Assembly: GCA_028715605.1 (NCBI GenBank)
Contig: JAQURM010000013.1
Coordinates: forward strand, 1 to 48,254
Length of the DNA stretch: 48,254 bases
Source: Desulfovibrionales bacterium
GTDB lineage: Bacteria > Desulfobacterota > QYQD01
Reading direction: 5' to 3'
Below are positions 8,004 to 15,574 of the stretch, in pieces. The notes under the pieces were generated by a model. It did not search any database. It was not told the origin of the DNA and worked only from the letters and a program-made list of their open reading frames with translations. Numbering within the stretch: position 1 is the stretch's first letter; each line of letters starts with the position of its first letter. The position numbers were made by a program, and so were the translations under genes.

Positions 8004-9104
8004 ATGGGTTATGATCCTAAAAATCCTATGAAAGACAGGATAACAGATATCGGCCCGCGGAGTTACGAAGAGTTTATGCCGCCGGTGATAAAGAAGAACT
8101 TTGGCAAGTGGCTGTATCATGAGATACTCGAGCCCGGGGTCTTGATGCACAAGGCCGAGAGTGGCGACGAGGTCTATACGGTAAGAGTAGGCGCCGCCCG
8201 ACTCATGAGTATCGAATTGATACGCGATGCCCTCAAGATCGCCGACAAGCACTGCGATGGTTGCCTCCGCTGGACCACGCGTAACAATATCGAGTTTATG
8301 GTCGATAACAAATCCAAACTGGAACCGTTGAAGGCTGATCTGAAGGCCAACCCGATGTTCCCGATCGGCGGCACGGGCGCGGGTGTGACGAACATCGTCC
8401 ACACCCAGGGCTGGGTGCATTGCCATACTCCGGCTATCGATGCCTCAGGTATCGTCAAGTCGGTGATGGATGATCTCTTCAAACACTTCCAGTCCATGGA
8501 TCTGCCGGCCCAGGTACGCATCGCCCTGGCTTGCTGCTTAAATATGTGTGGCGCGGTCCACTGCTCGGATATCGCCATCCTAGGGTTCCACCGCAAACCG
8601 CCCTTTGTGCAGCATGAGGTTATCAGCCAGATCTGCGAACTTCCTCTCGCGATTGCGGCCTGCCCCACCGGCGCTATCAAGCCGGCTACGGTAGATGGCA
8701 AGAAGAGCGTGAGTGTTAACGGGGAACGCTGTATGTTCTGCGGCAACTGCTACACCATGTGCCCGGCCATGCCGCTAATGGATGCCGAGGGTGACTGCGT
8801 AGTTATTATGATGGGTGGAAAGATCTCCAACCGCATCAGCGCCCCGAAGTTCTCCAAGGTAGTTATCCCTGCCCTGCCGAGCAATCCGCCGCGGTGGCCG
8901 GAAGTCGTGGCCGCGGTCAGAAATATCCTGGAGACCTACGCCAAAAACGCCAACAAGTATGAGCGGATTGGCGAGTGGGCTGAAAGGATTGGATGGGAAA
9001 GAGTATTCGAGAAATGCAACATACCCTTCAACGTAAAGACCATCGATGATTATACCCTGGCTTATAATACCCTAAGGACAACAACGCAGTTTAAGTTCTC
9101 TTAA
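8004..9104 (+). CDS. dsrB: Dissimilatory sulfite reductase subunit beta
   Basis: Partner of DsrA in the A2B2 enzyme; it carries the functional siroheme in structurally known DsrAB. The 366 residues include the cluster motif region [11 protein letters not shown] and CPTG, and the ferredoxin insert [22 protein letters not shown] precedes the ATG by about 10 nt. It is co-transcribed with dsrA (45 nt gap) and dsrD (38 nt gap). Confidence 0.97.
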   Translation: MGYDPKNPMKDRITDIGPRSYEEFMPPVIKKNFGKWLYHEILEPGVLMHKAESGDEVYTVRVGAARLMSIELIRDALKIADKHCDGCLRWTTRNNIEFMVDNKSKLEPLKADLKANPMFPIGGTGAGVTNIVHTQGWVHCHTPAIDASGIVKSVMDDLFKHFQSMDLPAQVRIALACCLNMCGAVHCSDIAILGFHRKPPFVQHEVISQICELPLAIAACPTGAIKPATVDGKKSVSVNGERCMFCGNCYTMCPAMPLMDAEGDCVVIMMGGKISNRISAPKFSKVVIPALPSNPPRWPEVVAAVRNILETYAKNANKYERIGEWAERIGWERVFEKCNIPFNVKTIDDYTLAYNTLRTTTQFKFS

Positions 9105-9142
9105 ACGTGCGGCTAACTCAAAACTTGAGGGAGTATTGAAAA

Positions 9143-9388
9143 ATGGATATCGAAGAATTAAAAACAAAGATTATGGAATGGGCTAACAAGCAGACCAAAC
9201 CTAAGTTTTATTTTAAAGACATAGGCAAGGCGGCGCCTGAAATAGGTCCACGCGAGATTAAGAAGGCGGTTACCGCCCTGGTTCAGGAGCAGAAGATGGA
9301 ATATTGGTCAAGCGGCAGCACCACAATGTATGGGGTCAAGGGAAAGGGTATAACTGAAGAAGCGCAGATGGGCACGCACGAAGAATAA
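9143..9388 (+). CDS. dsrD: DsrD, small winged-helix activator of DsrAB
   Basis: An 81-residue protein with the DsrD pattern: an N-terminal helix (MDIEELKTKIMEWA), KPKFYFKDI and a winged-helix core ending in MEYWSSGSTTMYGVKG. DsrD of sulfate reducers has been shown to be an allosteric activator of sulfite reduction by DsrAB rather than a DNA regulator. It is the last gene of the operon, and a strong terminator follows about 150 nt downstream. It is generally absent from sulfur oxidisers, which supports a reductive or disproportionating lifestyle. Confidence 0.93.
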   Translation: MDIEELKTKIMEWANKQTKPKFYFKDIGKAAPEIGPREIKKAVTALVQEQKMEYWSSGSTTMYGVKGKGITEEAQMGTHEE

Positions 9389-9535
9389 TCGTTTGCTGTG
9401 ACCCCGGCCCGGTGGTAAGATTATCCTTAATCCTAATGAGGAATAGTTTGGGCTGGATGGCTTAATCAATTCCAGGTAATTTAGGGTTTATACTGTTTAA
9501 GCCGTTCAAACTGTTTAAATGGTTAAATGTGAGAG

Positions 9536-9574
9536 GTACAGGCTGGCCTGAGAAGGGTCAGCCTGTACTTTTTT
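9536..9574 (+). terminator. Terminator of the dsrABD operon
   Basis: A 13-bp stem, GTACAGGCTGGCC with GGTCAGCCTGTAC (one G-T pair), with a 7-nt loop and then TTTTTT. It reaches the stop codon of the convergent gene. The 9389-9535 stretch before it contains only a weakly periodic TGTTTAA-type sequence. Confidence 0.9.
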
Positions 9575-10818
9575 CAGGGTACTTGGTCTGCCGAGCTTGT
9601 GCTGCTCGCCGTAGAATCCGGCTGAAAGGACTGTATCACCGCATACAGCCTCTCAATATGGTTATCTAAGTTGCGCATTATAATAGGTAGGTCGGCCTCG
9701 GGTTGAGGGTAGGTTTGCAGCGTGGCGTGTGCCATATCTTTCCAGTCATCCCTGGTGAAACGCTTGAGAGAGGAGAGAAACTCCTTTTTATCGATGGAAG
9801 CTGGACGCCCCGTCTCCTCTTTTATCTCCAGTGCCTCATAAAACCCTTTCATAACCGCATCCGGACAAAAATCGTTGGCCCAGGCCGCATCCCCGGTCCC
9901 ATCCAACCGATCCATACGCATCCGGATCATTAAGTGCACAAAGAAGTAGAGCAACGCGGCCATCTTATTGCTCTTTTCGTCCGTTGAAAAAGATATCATG
10001 GGTTCATAGCGCCGCACGGTGATTAGTTTCAGGTCGATATCTTCGCCCTCTATTCGCACGATGAAGTCCCCGGCGGCATGATGCCATAAGGATATTTGTT
10101 CAAAAGTATCTATATCGTAGTAGAGGGTGAGGATTTTCGAAGTCAGCCGATATAAATTATAGCTCTGCCTGTCGGATAGATGCCGGTAACCGTTATCTGA
10201 ATCCCAGACGACGATCTTTTGGCCCTGGCCTTTGCTGTCTGGCGACAGATGAAATTCGTGGTAACCTTCCAGCCATTCTCCCAGGGATATCAGCATAGTA
10301 TCGTCGGTGCCCTGGGAGGTGCGGTATTTCATCTTGCCCTTGTGATATACATGGGGCAGATACGGGAAGGCAAATTTATTATTCAGGTAGTTCAGCCAGT
10401 GAAAATCATTCTCCAGATAAAGCTTACCCGCCTCGGACAGGGCCGTAGTTACGACGAACTTGTTTAAGTTGTTCGCGGTGATGACGTCTATACTGGATAT
10501 ATGATACATGGCTCCGTGTTTTTCCGTGCGGATGGCAAGGCTGTCAATATCCTGTAAGGTAATCATCTTTCCTGTTTTCTTTTCCATGGCGTCTATTAAC
10601 AACCGGTAAGAATCTCTGGATAGAAATGCCTTTATCGTTTCCAGATACTGGCCGTAGGTCAATCCGATTCTGTGGCCGCCTTTCCCGGTTCCGTCGATAT
10701 CAGATAGACGGAGGGGTAAGGGAGACTCCAGCGCGATTTTATCAGGGACGATATCCCCGTAAGGAGAGGAAGAGAGGTATCTTATTTTGGGTTCGTATGC
10801 GTTACCGGCGGAGGCCAT
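9574..10818 (-). CDS. Unrecognised 414-residue protein, possibly kinase/phosphotransferase-like
   Basis: I do not recognise the family. The product is soluble, with no signal peptide or membrane segment, and is rich in aromatic and charged residues. The middle part has LGEWLEGYHEF, a cluster of aromatic residues, and then WHHAAGDFIVR followed by DIDLKLI. The H-x3-G-D spacing and following charged strand recall the catalytic loop of aminoglycoside-phosphotransferase-like kinases, but no complete ATP-binding set is visible, so this is only a suggestion. The tail is low-complexity Ser/Thr. ATG 10818 is preferred over TTG 10824 because AGGAG lies 9 nt upstream of the ATG. It converges on the dsr operon and stands alone on the minus strand. 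Confidence 0.7.
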   Translation of the reverse strand: MASAGNAYEPKIRYLSSSPYGDIVPDKIALESPLPLRLSDIDGTGKGGHRIGLTYGQYLETIKAFLSRDSYRLLIDAMEKKTGKMITLQDIDSLAIRTEKHGAMYHISSIDVITANNLNKFVVTTALSEAGKLYLENDFHWLNYLNNKFAFPYLPHVYHKGKMKYRTSQGTDDTMLISLGEWLEGYHEFHLSPDSKGQGQKIVVWDSDNGYRHLSDRQSYNLYRLTSKILTLYYDIDTFEQISLWHHAAGDFIVRIEGEDIDLKLITVRRYEPMISFSTDEKSNKMAALLYFFVHLMIRMRMDRLDGTGDAAWANDFCPDAVMKGFYEALEIKEETGRPASIDKKEFLSSLKRFTRDDWKDMAHATLQTYPQPEADLPIIMRNLDNHIERLYAVIQSFQPDSTASSTSSADQVP

Positions 10819-10886
10819 TATCAACTGCTCCTATGATTGAAAAATGTTAGATTGATCGTTTGTCGATATCCTTGTATAGTTAGTTT

Positions 10887-10915
10887 TCATCCGGAAACCC
10901 AAAAAATCCGGATGA
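10887..10915. repeat. Perfect 9-bp inverted repeat
   Basis: TCATCCGGA and TCCGGATGA flank an 11-nt A-rich loop. It stands beside the heptad array in the divergent gap between the unrecognised gene and the cysteine-cluster gene. There is no T-run, so it is not a clear terminator. Confidence 0.6.
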
Positions 10916-10918
10916 GCA

Positions 10919-11003
10919 ATCAGCACTCAGCTATCAGCGTTCAGCTTACTATGTTGTTTGTCTCAGGTTTTTGCTGACAGCTAATTGCTGATCGCTGAAA
11001 GCG
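10919..11003. repeat. Heptad array with complementary arms (TCAGCNN type)
   Basis: The left arm repeats TCAGC every 7 nt four times (TCAGCAC, TCAGCTA, TCAGCGT, TCAGC). After about 25 nt the right arm repeats GCTGACA, GCTAATT, GCTGATC, GCTGAAA in the complementary sense. The whole can fold into a long imperfect hairpin. The same type occurs at 23990 and 48110. Confidence 0.75.
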
Positions 11004-11050
11004 TGAAGCCGGAAACGGTAGTTTACGGATGAACACTAGTTAAAGCCATT

Positions 11051-11656
11051 ATGGTTGACAATCTTAACAGATTATTTCGAAAATACGAGATGTTATTGTC
11101 CGAGATAGGCAGTGTCTTCCGGCGGGTGCAGGAAACACACAGCGATTGTGTGAGATGCCGGCCGGGCTGCACCGACTGTTGCTATGCAGTGTTTGAATTA
11201 TTTCCCATTGAGGCCGCTTATTTGAGCTACCATTTTCATCAGCGCTTAAAACGCAAGGAGCGCCGGGAAGTCCTGCGTAGGGCTGAAAAAGCCCTTCTGG
11301 AGGTTACCGGGGTAAGGGAAGGGATCAAAGATAATGAGAGCGAAGTGCTTCAGATGGCTGAAGCCAGAATCAGGTGTCCCTTGCTCAGTGACCAGGGCCA
11401 TTGCCTGCTCTATGAATACAGGCCTATTACCTGCCGGCTTTACGGGATACCAACCGCTATCCGCGGGGCAGGCTATACCTGCGGGAAGTCCGGCTTTGAT
11501 AAGGGGACGGTTTATCCCACTGTAAATCTGGATCTAATCCATGAAAGACTCTTCACTCTGTCCGTTGAACTTTGGGGAGCACATGACTACCGCCAGGTAT
11601 ATGAAGAGGCTCGAAAATTAGTCCCGGTTTCCCTGGCGCTTAAGATGAGCAGGTAA
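11051..11656 (+). CDS. YkgJ-family cysteine cluster protein
   Basis: A 201-residue protein of the zinc- or iron-sulfur-binding CxxCxxCC family. It shows CVRCRPGCTDCC (about 34-45), CPLL, a C-x-LYEYRPITCRLYG motif and a later YTCG, the usual eight-cysteine layout. The biochemical role of the family is unknown; some members are tied to flagellin methylation or metal metabolism, which nothing here supports. The 3' end overlaps the convergent HEAT-repeat gene by 17 nt. No strong ribosome site precedes the ATG. Confidence 0.8.
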   Translation: MVDNLNRLFRKYEMLLSEIGSVFRRVQETHSDCVRCRPGCTDCCYAVFELFPIEAAYLSYHFHQRLKRKERREVLRRAEKALLEVTGVREGIKDNESEVLQMAEARIRCPLLSDQGHCLLYEYRPITCRLYGIPTAIRGAGYTCGKSGFDKGTVYPTVNLDLIHERLFTLSVELWGAHDYRQVYEEARKLVPVSLALKMSR

Positions 11657-12728
11657 CCCTTTCTATGGCCTGAGAGGCCAGTTCTCCTACGGTTTTTTCC
11701 TTCACCCTGCCGTCATCGTATATCCTGAGACAAGCCCGATCATCTTTAAGCCTTTTCAGGCTGCCTAGGGCCTCTTTGGCCTTCATGTGCCCCAAGGCCC
11801 AGGCGGCATGGCCTCGCACCGCAGGTTCCGGGTCATCCAGGAAATCAAAAACACCGAAAAATGGCGTGCCTTTTAATAGCTCCGGATGCCGTTTACCTAT
11901 TCTGCCGATGGCCCAGAGGGCAGCCGCACGGGAGGTTTGATCCTTTAAGAAGGAAAATAGCGGGGGGATAAAACCGGTGAAGAGATCGGGCCGGATACTT
12001 ATTATTTCTCCACTGGCCTCAAGGAAGCCCCAGCTTGTGGCGGCCGAGTCGGCAGCAGACGAAAGCAGTCGCCTGAGCAGATCGGCGGCTGCTTGCGGAT
12101 TTTTGTCTGCCACGTACCCGGCTGCTTTTCCCAATATCTCTACGGCCCGCCAGCGTAAAAGCTCATCCGGGGAGTACAAAAGCCGTTGCAACGCGGCCAG
12201 TACCCGTTTATCTTCCCTGGCCATGGAGAGCAATTCTTCTTCCCGGTTCTCTTCAACTAACCTCTGGATAAGTTTTTTAGAAAAAGATTTTGATCGCCCG
12301 GGGTGTTCGACGGATGATTCGTCGTTTATCACCGGGGCCTTGGCCAGCTCAGCCCGTACCTTGTCCTCAGATACCTCTCTAATCTCCTTCCCCAATCTTA
12401 TGAAAAGGAGAACAGCGCGGGCATGGGCTATCTTGGCTACGACTTTATGCTCTTTCTCATTGTAGTTTTCTATACGATCTTCGATATAATCTTTGTCCGG
12501 TTCAAGTTGCCAGGCCAGGTCCCAGTCCCCGCCGCAGGCAAATAGCAGGGCCTCCACCATGGCGGCCCCCACGTTGTGTCCGGTGACATCACAGGCATAG
12601 ACTGCCCCGCATTGACACCTGCCCATGGCGAATTCAGTAAGCCTTTTGGTATTCAATTCACGCGGCCGGTCAACCAAAGAGCCACAGAAAGGACACTTTG
12701 GCGGCTGTGCCTCTGTTATAATGCTCAT
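11640..12728 (-). CDS. Zinc-ribbon/HEAT-repeat protein
   Basis: A 362-residue protein. The N-terminus carries a four-cysteine zinc-ribbon-like segment (CPFC, then CQCGAVYACD) followed by GHNVGAAMVEALLFACGGDWDLAW. From about residue 170 a series of HEAT/PBS-lyase-type helical repeats is visible (for example LLRWRAVEILGKAAG and AVRGHAAWALGHM). Proteins of this layout are common in sulfate reducers (I associate it with the DVU0298-type family, from memory), but their role is not established. It lies 30 nt after the TPR gene on the same strand, so the two form an operon facing away from dsrN. Confidence 0.8.
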   Translation of the reverse strand: MSIITEAQPPKCPFCGSLVDRPRELNTKRLTEFAMGRCQCGAVYACDVTGHNVGAAMVEALLFACGGDWDLAWQLEPDKDYIEDRIENYNEKEHKVVAKIAHARAVLLFIRLGKEIREVSEDKVRAELAKAPVINDESSVEHPGRSKSFSKKLIQRLVEENREEELLSMAREDKRVLAALQRLLYSPDELLRWRAVEILGKAAGYVADKNPQAAADLLRRLLSSAADSAATSWGFLEASGEIISIRPDLFTGFIPPLFSFLKDQTSRAAALWAIGRIGKRHPELLKGTPFFGVFDFLDDPEPAVRGHAAWALGHMKAKEALGSLKRLKDDRACLRIYDDGRVKEKTVGELASQAIERVTCSS

Positions 12729-12758
12729 ACCATCCTTCTCGTCGATTTATAAGAATTT

Positions 12759-13385
12759 CTATTTAGATTTGGCTTGCACTTCTTTAACAAAATCCGGATG
12801 AACCTGATAGCCCAACTCCATGGCCCGGTTGCAGTGTTCAGCAGCCAGCTTATATTCTTTTTTAAAGTAATGGGCCACGGCCAGGTTGTTGTGGGCTATG
12901 GCGAAGTCAGGTTTTTTCTGAAGACTCTTATTGGCTGCCTCGATGGCCTCATCATAAAGTCCATTTTCGATATAAGCCGTAGCCAGGTTGGCCCAGCCCT
13001 CGGGAAAATCGCTGTTAAGATCCACCGCCTTTTTCAAAAATTCTATGGCCTTACCCCATTCGCCTTTTTGCATCCAGGCAAAGCCTAGATTGCCATATGC
13101 CTGTGTGACATAAGGATTAACCTCCAAGGCTTTTTCATTTTCCCTGATGGCCCCATCCAAATCACCTTTCTGAAAATAGAAGCCGCCGAGATTGACATAT
13201 AGCGAGGCATTTGTCGAGTCAATCTCCAGCGCCTTTCGGGTATGCCGAATGGCATCATCGATGCGTCCGCCCTTCCAGCAGACCAGGGACAGACGGCTGA
13301 GTGCAATGACCGATTTAGGATTTTCCGACGCCTCTTTTTCGAGAGAACTGATGATGTCTTCGATATTTGTATTTTGTTCTGTCAT
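12759..13385 (-). CDS. TPR repeat protein
   Basis: A 208-residue, nearly all-helical protein made of five to six tetratricopeptide repeats from residue 20 onwards (examples: ASLYVNLGGFYFQKGDLDGAI, AYGNLGFAWMQKGEWGKAI). No signal peptide or membrane segment is seen, so it is likely a cytoplasmic scaffold. ATG 13385 follows an AGAGG site. It heads an operon with the HEAT-repeat gene and is divergent from the dsrN-like gene; a role linked to Dsr is possible only by position. Confidence 0.85.
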   Translation of the reverse strand: MTEQNTNIEDIISSLEKEASENPKSVIALSRLSLVCWKGGRIDDAIRHTRKALEIDSTNASLYVNLGGFYFQKGDLDGAIRENEKALEVNPYVTQAYGNLGFAWMQKGEWGKAIEFLKKAVDLNSDFPEGWANLATAYIENGLYDEAIEAANKSLQKKPDFAIAHNNLAVAHYFKKEYKLAAEHCNRAMELGYQVHPDFVKEVQAKSK

Positions 13386-13424
13386 GGATTAACCTCTGTC
13401 TGAGTTATAGTTGCAATGTGACCG

Positions 13425-13453
13425 ATTCTAATAAACTTTGGTAATTAAATCAA
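13425..13453 (-). promoter_or_regulatory. Promoter of the TPR-HEAT operon
   Basis: On the minus strand TTGATT (13453-13448) and TAGAAT (13430-13425) with a 17-nt spacer, 39 nt upstream of the TPR start codon. Confidence 0.65.
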
Positions 13454-13517
13454 CCTTTTTACATCCAGGCTAGTGTATTAGGGACGGGCTATGAACCTGG
13501 TGTTATAGATATTTTTA

Positions 13518-13546
13518 TTGACAAAATTACCGGCGGAGTTTATAGA
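13518..13546 (+). promoter_or_regulatory. dsrN promoter (twin of the dsrA promoter)
   Basis: TTGACA at 13518-13523 and TATAGA at 13541-13546 with a 17-nt spacer. Identity with the dsrA promoter extends through the T-rich stretch before -35, AAATTA after it, and GTTTATAGA. This implies shared control of dsrABD and dsrN-ferredoxin. Confidence 0.75.
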
Positions 13547-13560
13547 TTTTCTGTTAGAAT

Positions 13561-13572
13561 GAATAGTAATTC
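13561..13572 (+). promoter_or_regulatory. Inverted repeat GAAT-N4-ATTC downstream of dsrN promoter
   Basis: GAATAGTAATTC begins 14 nt after the -10 box and differs at only two central positions from the element in the same place after the dsrA promoter. Both are followed by AA. Confidence 0.5.
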
Positions 13573-13628
13573 AAGTCTTGGCGATAGCAGTTAATTTTGT
13601 AATATAACCCCTAATCATTTTTAACTAA

Positions 13629-15068
13629 ATGATCCAACGTTATTATCCCAGAGTGGCGATAGCAGCCCTTAGAGGAGGATCCGGGAAGACGATCCTTTCT
13701 CTGGGGATTATTGTGGCCCTGCGCAATAAAGGTTTTAAAATAGTTCCCTTCAAAAAAGGTCCGGATTATATCGATGCGGGTTGGCTGACCTTAGCTGCTG
13801 AACACCCTTGCTATAATCTTGACCCATTTCTCATGGGTAAAGAGCAGGTTATGTCTTCCTTCCAGTTACGGGTAGATGAAGGTGAATGTGCAATTATAGA
13901 GGGGAACCGGGGGCTATACGACGGGACAGATGAAGCTGGAACTTATAGTACGGCTGAACTGGCCAAGATGCTCCAAACCCCGGTTATATTAGTGGTTGAT
14001 TGCAGTAAGGTCACGCGTACGGTGGCAGCCATGATCCTGGGCTGCCAGAAGTTTGATCCGGCGGTGGATATCAGGGGCATTATACTCAATCAGATAGCCA
14101 GAAGCCGCCATGAGGTTATGGTGCGCAGCACTGTAGAGCATTATTGCGGGCTGCCGGTCATTGGCGCGCTGCCCCGGTTGAAGGAGGGCCGGCTTCCAGA
14201 ACGGCACATGGGGCTAACGCCCCATTTTGAACACCAGAGTTCTATGGATGCCGCTATGGCCATAGGCAGTATGGTAGAAAAGTATGTGGACCTGGATAAG
14301 CTGTGGGATATAGCTGTACAGTCCCCGCCATTGCTGGTTGATGAGCCTGTTAAGGAGAGATTATCTGTAAAGTCATATAAGCAGCCGTGTATAGGGGTTA
14401 TTAGAGACTCTGCCTTCCAGTTTTATTATCCTGAGAACCTCCAGGAATTGGTGAAGTATGGGGCTAGATTAATAGATGTCAGTCCCTTGCGGGATACCCA
14501 GCTTCCGGAGTTAGACGCTCTCTATATAGGCGGGGGATTTCCGGAAACTCATGCCGAGCTTCTGGCAGCAAACAAGAATTTTGCCGGTTCTTTACGGGCG
14601 AGGGTAGAAGAAGGCCTTCCGGTTTACGCAGAGTGCGGCGGGTTGATATATTTAGGAAGAAGTATAAGTATAGACAACACAGTATATCCGATGGCGGGTG
14701 TACTTCCGGTGGATTTTTGCCTTGGGAAGAGGCCGCAGGGGCATGGATATACGGAGATGCTGGTGGACAAGCCCAATCCTTATTTTGCCTGTGGTTCTGT
14801 CCTGCGGGGGCATGAATTTCATTATTCGCGTGTCGTGGCCTGGGAAAAGAATACCGGTGTGTATATGGCCTTTTCTGTTAACCGCGGATATGGTGTTGAT
14901 GGGGAACGGGACGGATTTTGCTACAAAAATGTCCTGGCCACATATACACACCTCCACGCCTTGGGCATACGGGAATGGGCCGGCGCACTGGTAAGGAGGG
15001 CCTTGGATTACAAACGGATCCTAAACCAGTCGCCTTTAAAACTGCTTGCTTCGGCTGTGAAAGTGTGA
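13629..15068 (+). CDS. dsrN: DsrN-like siroheme/cobyrinate a,c-diamide synthase
   Basis: Glutamine-dependent amidase of the CobB/CbiA family, 479 residues. The N-terminal ATP-binding domain has the P-loop ALRGGSGKT (about 13-21), KKGPDYIDAG and NLDPF. The C-terminal class I glutamine amidotransferase domain has the nucleophile Cys336 in YAECGG, HGYTEM, and the catalytic-His region YTHLHALG. CbiA amidates cobyrinate in B12 synthesis, while DsrN homologues in dsr clusters are proposed to amidate siroheme for DsrAB. I favour DsrN because its promoter copies that of dsrAB, a dsr-type ferredoxin follows, and no other B12 genes are near. No clear ribosome site precedes the ATG. Confidence 0.75.
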   Translation: MIQRYYPRVAIAALRGGSGKTILSLGIIVALRNKGFKIVPFKKGPDYIDAGWLTLAAEHPCYNLDPFLMGKEQVMSSFQLRVDEGECAIIEGNRGLYDGTDEAGTYSTAELAKMLQTPVILVVDCSKVTRTVAAMILGCQKFDPAVDIRGIILNQIARSRHEVMVRSTVEHYCGLPVIGALPRLKEGRLPERHMGLTPHFEHQSSMDAAMAIGSMVEKYVDLDKLWDIAVQSPPLLVDEPVKERLSVKSYKQPCIGVIRDSAFQFYYPENLQELVKYGARLIDVSPLRDTQLPELDALYIGGGFPETHAELLAANKNFAGSLRARVEEGLPVYAECGGLIYLGRSISIDNTVYPMAGVLPVDFCLGKRPQGHGYTEMLVDKPNPYFACGSVLRGHEFHYSRVVAWEKNTGVYMAFSVNRGYGVDGERDGFCYKNVLATYTHLHALGIREWAGALVRRALDYKRILNQSPLKLLASAVKV

Positions 15069-15149
15069 TATAGGTTCCAATCCAAAATTAACTAATCTTA
15101 GGTAAGGCGGCGATTGTCGTCAAATTTGTAGAGAGGAGGATTAAGTATC

Positions 15150-15338
15150 ATGGCTTATACGGTAACTGTGGACAAGGACAAATGTAGCGGAGATAGCCTT
15201 TGTGTGGACAACTGCCCGGGTCAGGTGCTGGAGCTGGTAGATGGAAAGGCAGAGCCTGTCAACATGGATGACTGCCTGGGTTGTCAGTCTTGTATGGAAG
15301 TCTGCACGACCGGTGCGATCACAGTAACAGAAGATTAA
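15150..15338 (+). CDS. Small ferredoxin, 2[4Fe-4S] type
   Basis: A 62-residue ferredoxin with cysteine sets C-x5-C-x3-C-P (CSGDSLCVDNCP) and C-x2-C-x2-C-x3-C (CLGCQSCMEVC), enough for two [4Fe-4S] clusters. The longer spacing in the first set is unlike clostridial ferredoxin. A ferredoxin of this kind commonly lies near dsrAB in sulfate reducers and may supply electrons to it; that role is inferred. ATG follows GAGAGGAGG. It is in an operon with dsrN (81 nt gap) and is closed by a terminator. Confidence 0.9.
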   Translation: MAYTVTVDKDKCSGDSLCVDNCPGQVLELVDGKAEPVNMDDCLGCQSCMEVCTTGAITVTED

Positions 15339-15374
15339 GTAAATAAGTACGGAATCGGAGACTAACCGACGGTA

Positions 15375-15416
15375 AAGGCCCTGCCTGATAGATGAGGCAG
15401 GGCCTTTTATTTTTGT
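15375..15416 (+). terminator. Terminator after the dsrN-ferredoxin operon
   Basis: A perfect 12-bp stem, AAGGCCCTGCCT with AGGCAGGGCCTT, with an 8-nt loop, followed by TTATTTTTG. Confidence 0.9.
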
Positions 15417-15425
15417 GGTATTGGC

Positions 15426-15545
15426 CTAAATTCTGGCAAAGCTCAAATTACAAAGCCCAAAGTTCAAATCAATGATAAGTTTTAAACAGTGATTTTTTGG
15501 CAGTTAGCCATTTGGATTTTATTTGGACTTTGGATTTTGAAATTA
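15426..15545. repeat. Heptad array with complementary arms (CAAANNN type)
   Basis: The left arm reads CAAAGCT, CAAATTA, CAAAGCC, CAAAGTT, CAAATCA in strict 7-nt register. The right arm after about 50 nt has TTTGGAT, TTTGGAC-like and TTTGGAT units in the complementary sense. It fills the gap between the ferredoxin terminator and the end of dnaA. Confidence 0.65.
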
Positions 15546-15574
15546 TATGGTTACTTTTGTTTCCATCGTCCCGG

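Noticed and set aside
10919-11003. CRISPR array
   Set aside because: The repeat unit is 7 nt without spacers of regular length and the two arms are inverted; no cas genes are present.
13629-15068. CobB/CbiA of a B12 operon
   Set aside because: No other cobalamin genes are present and the promoter copies that of dsrAB, so DsrN is preferred, though the enzyme chemistry is the same and B12 use is not excluded.
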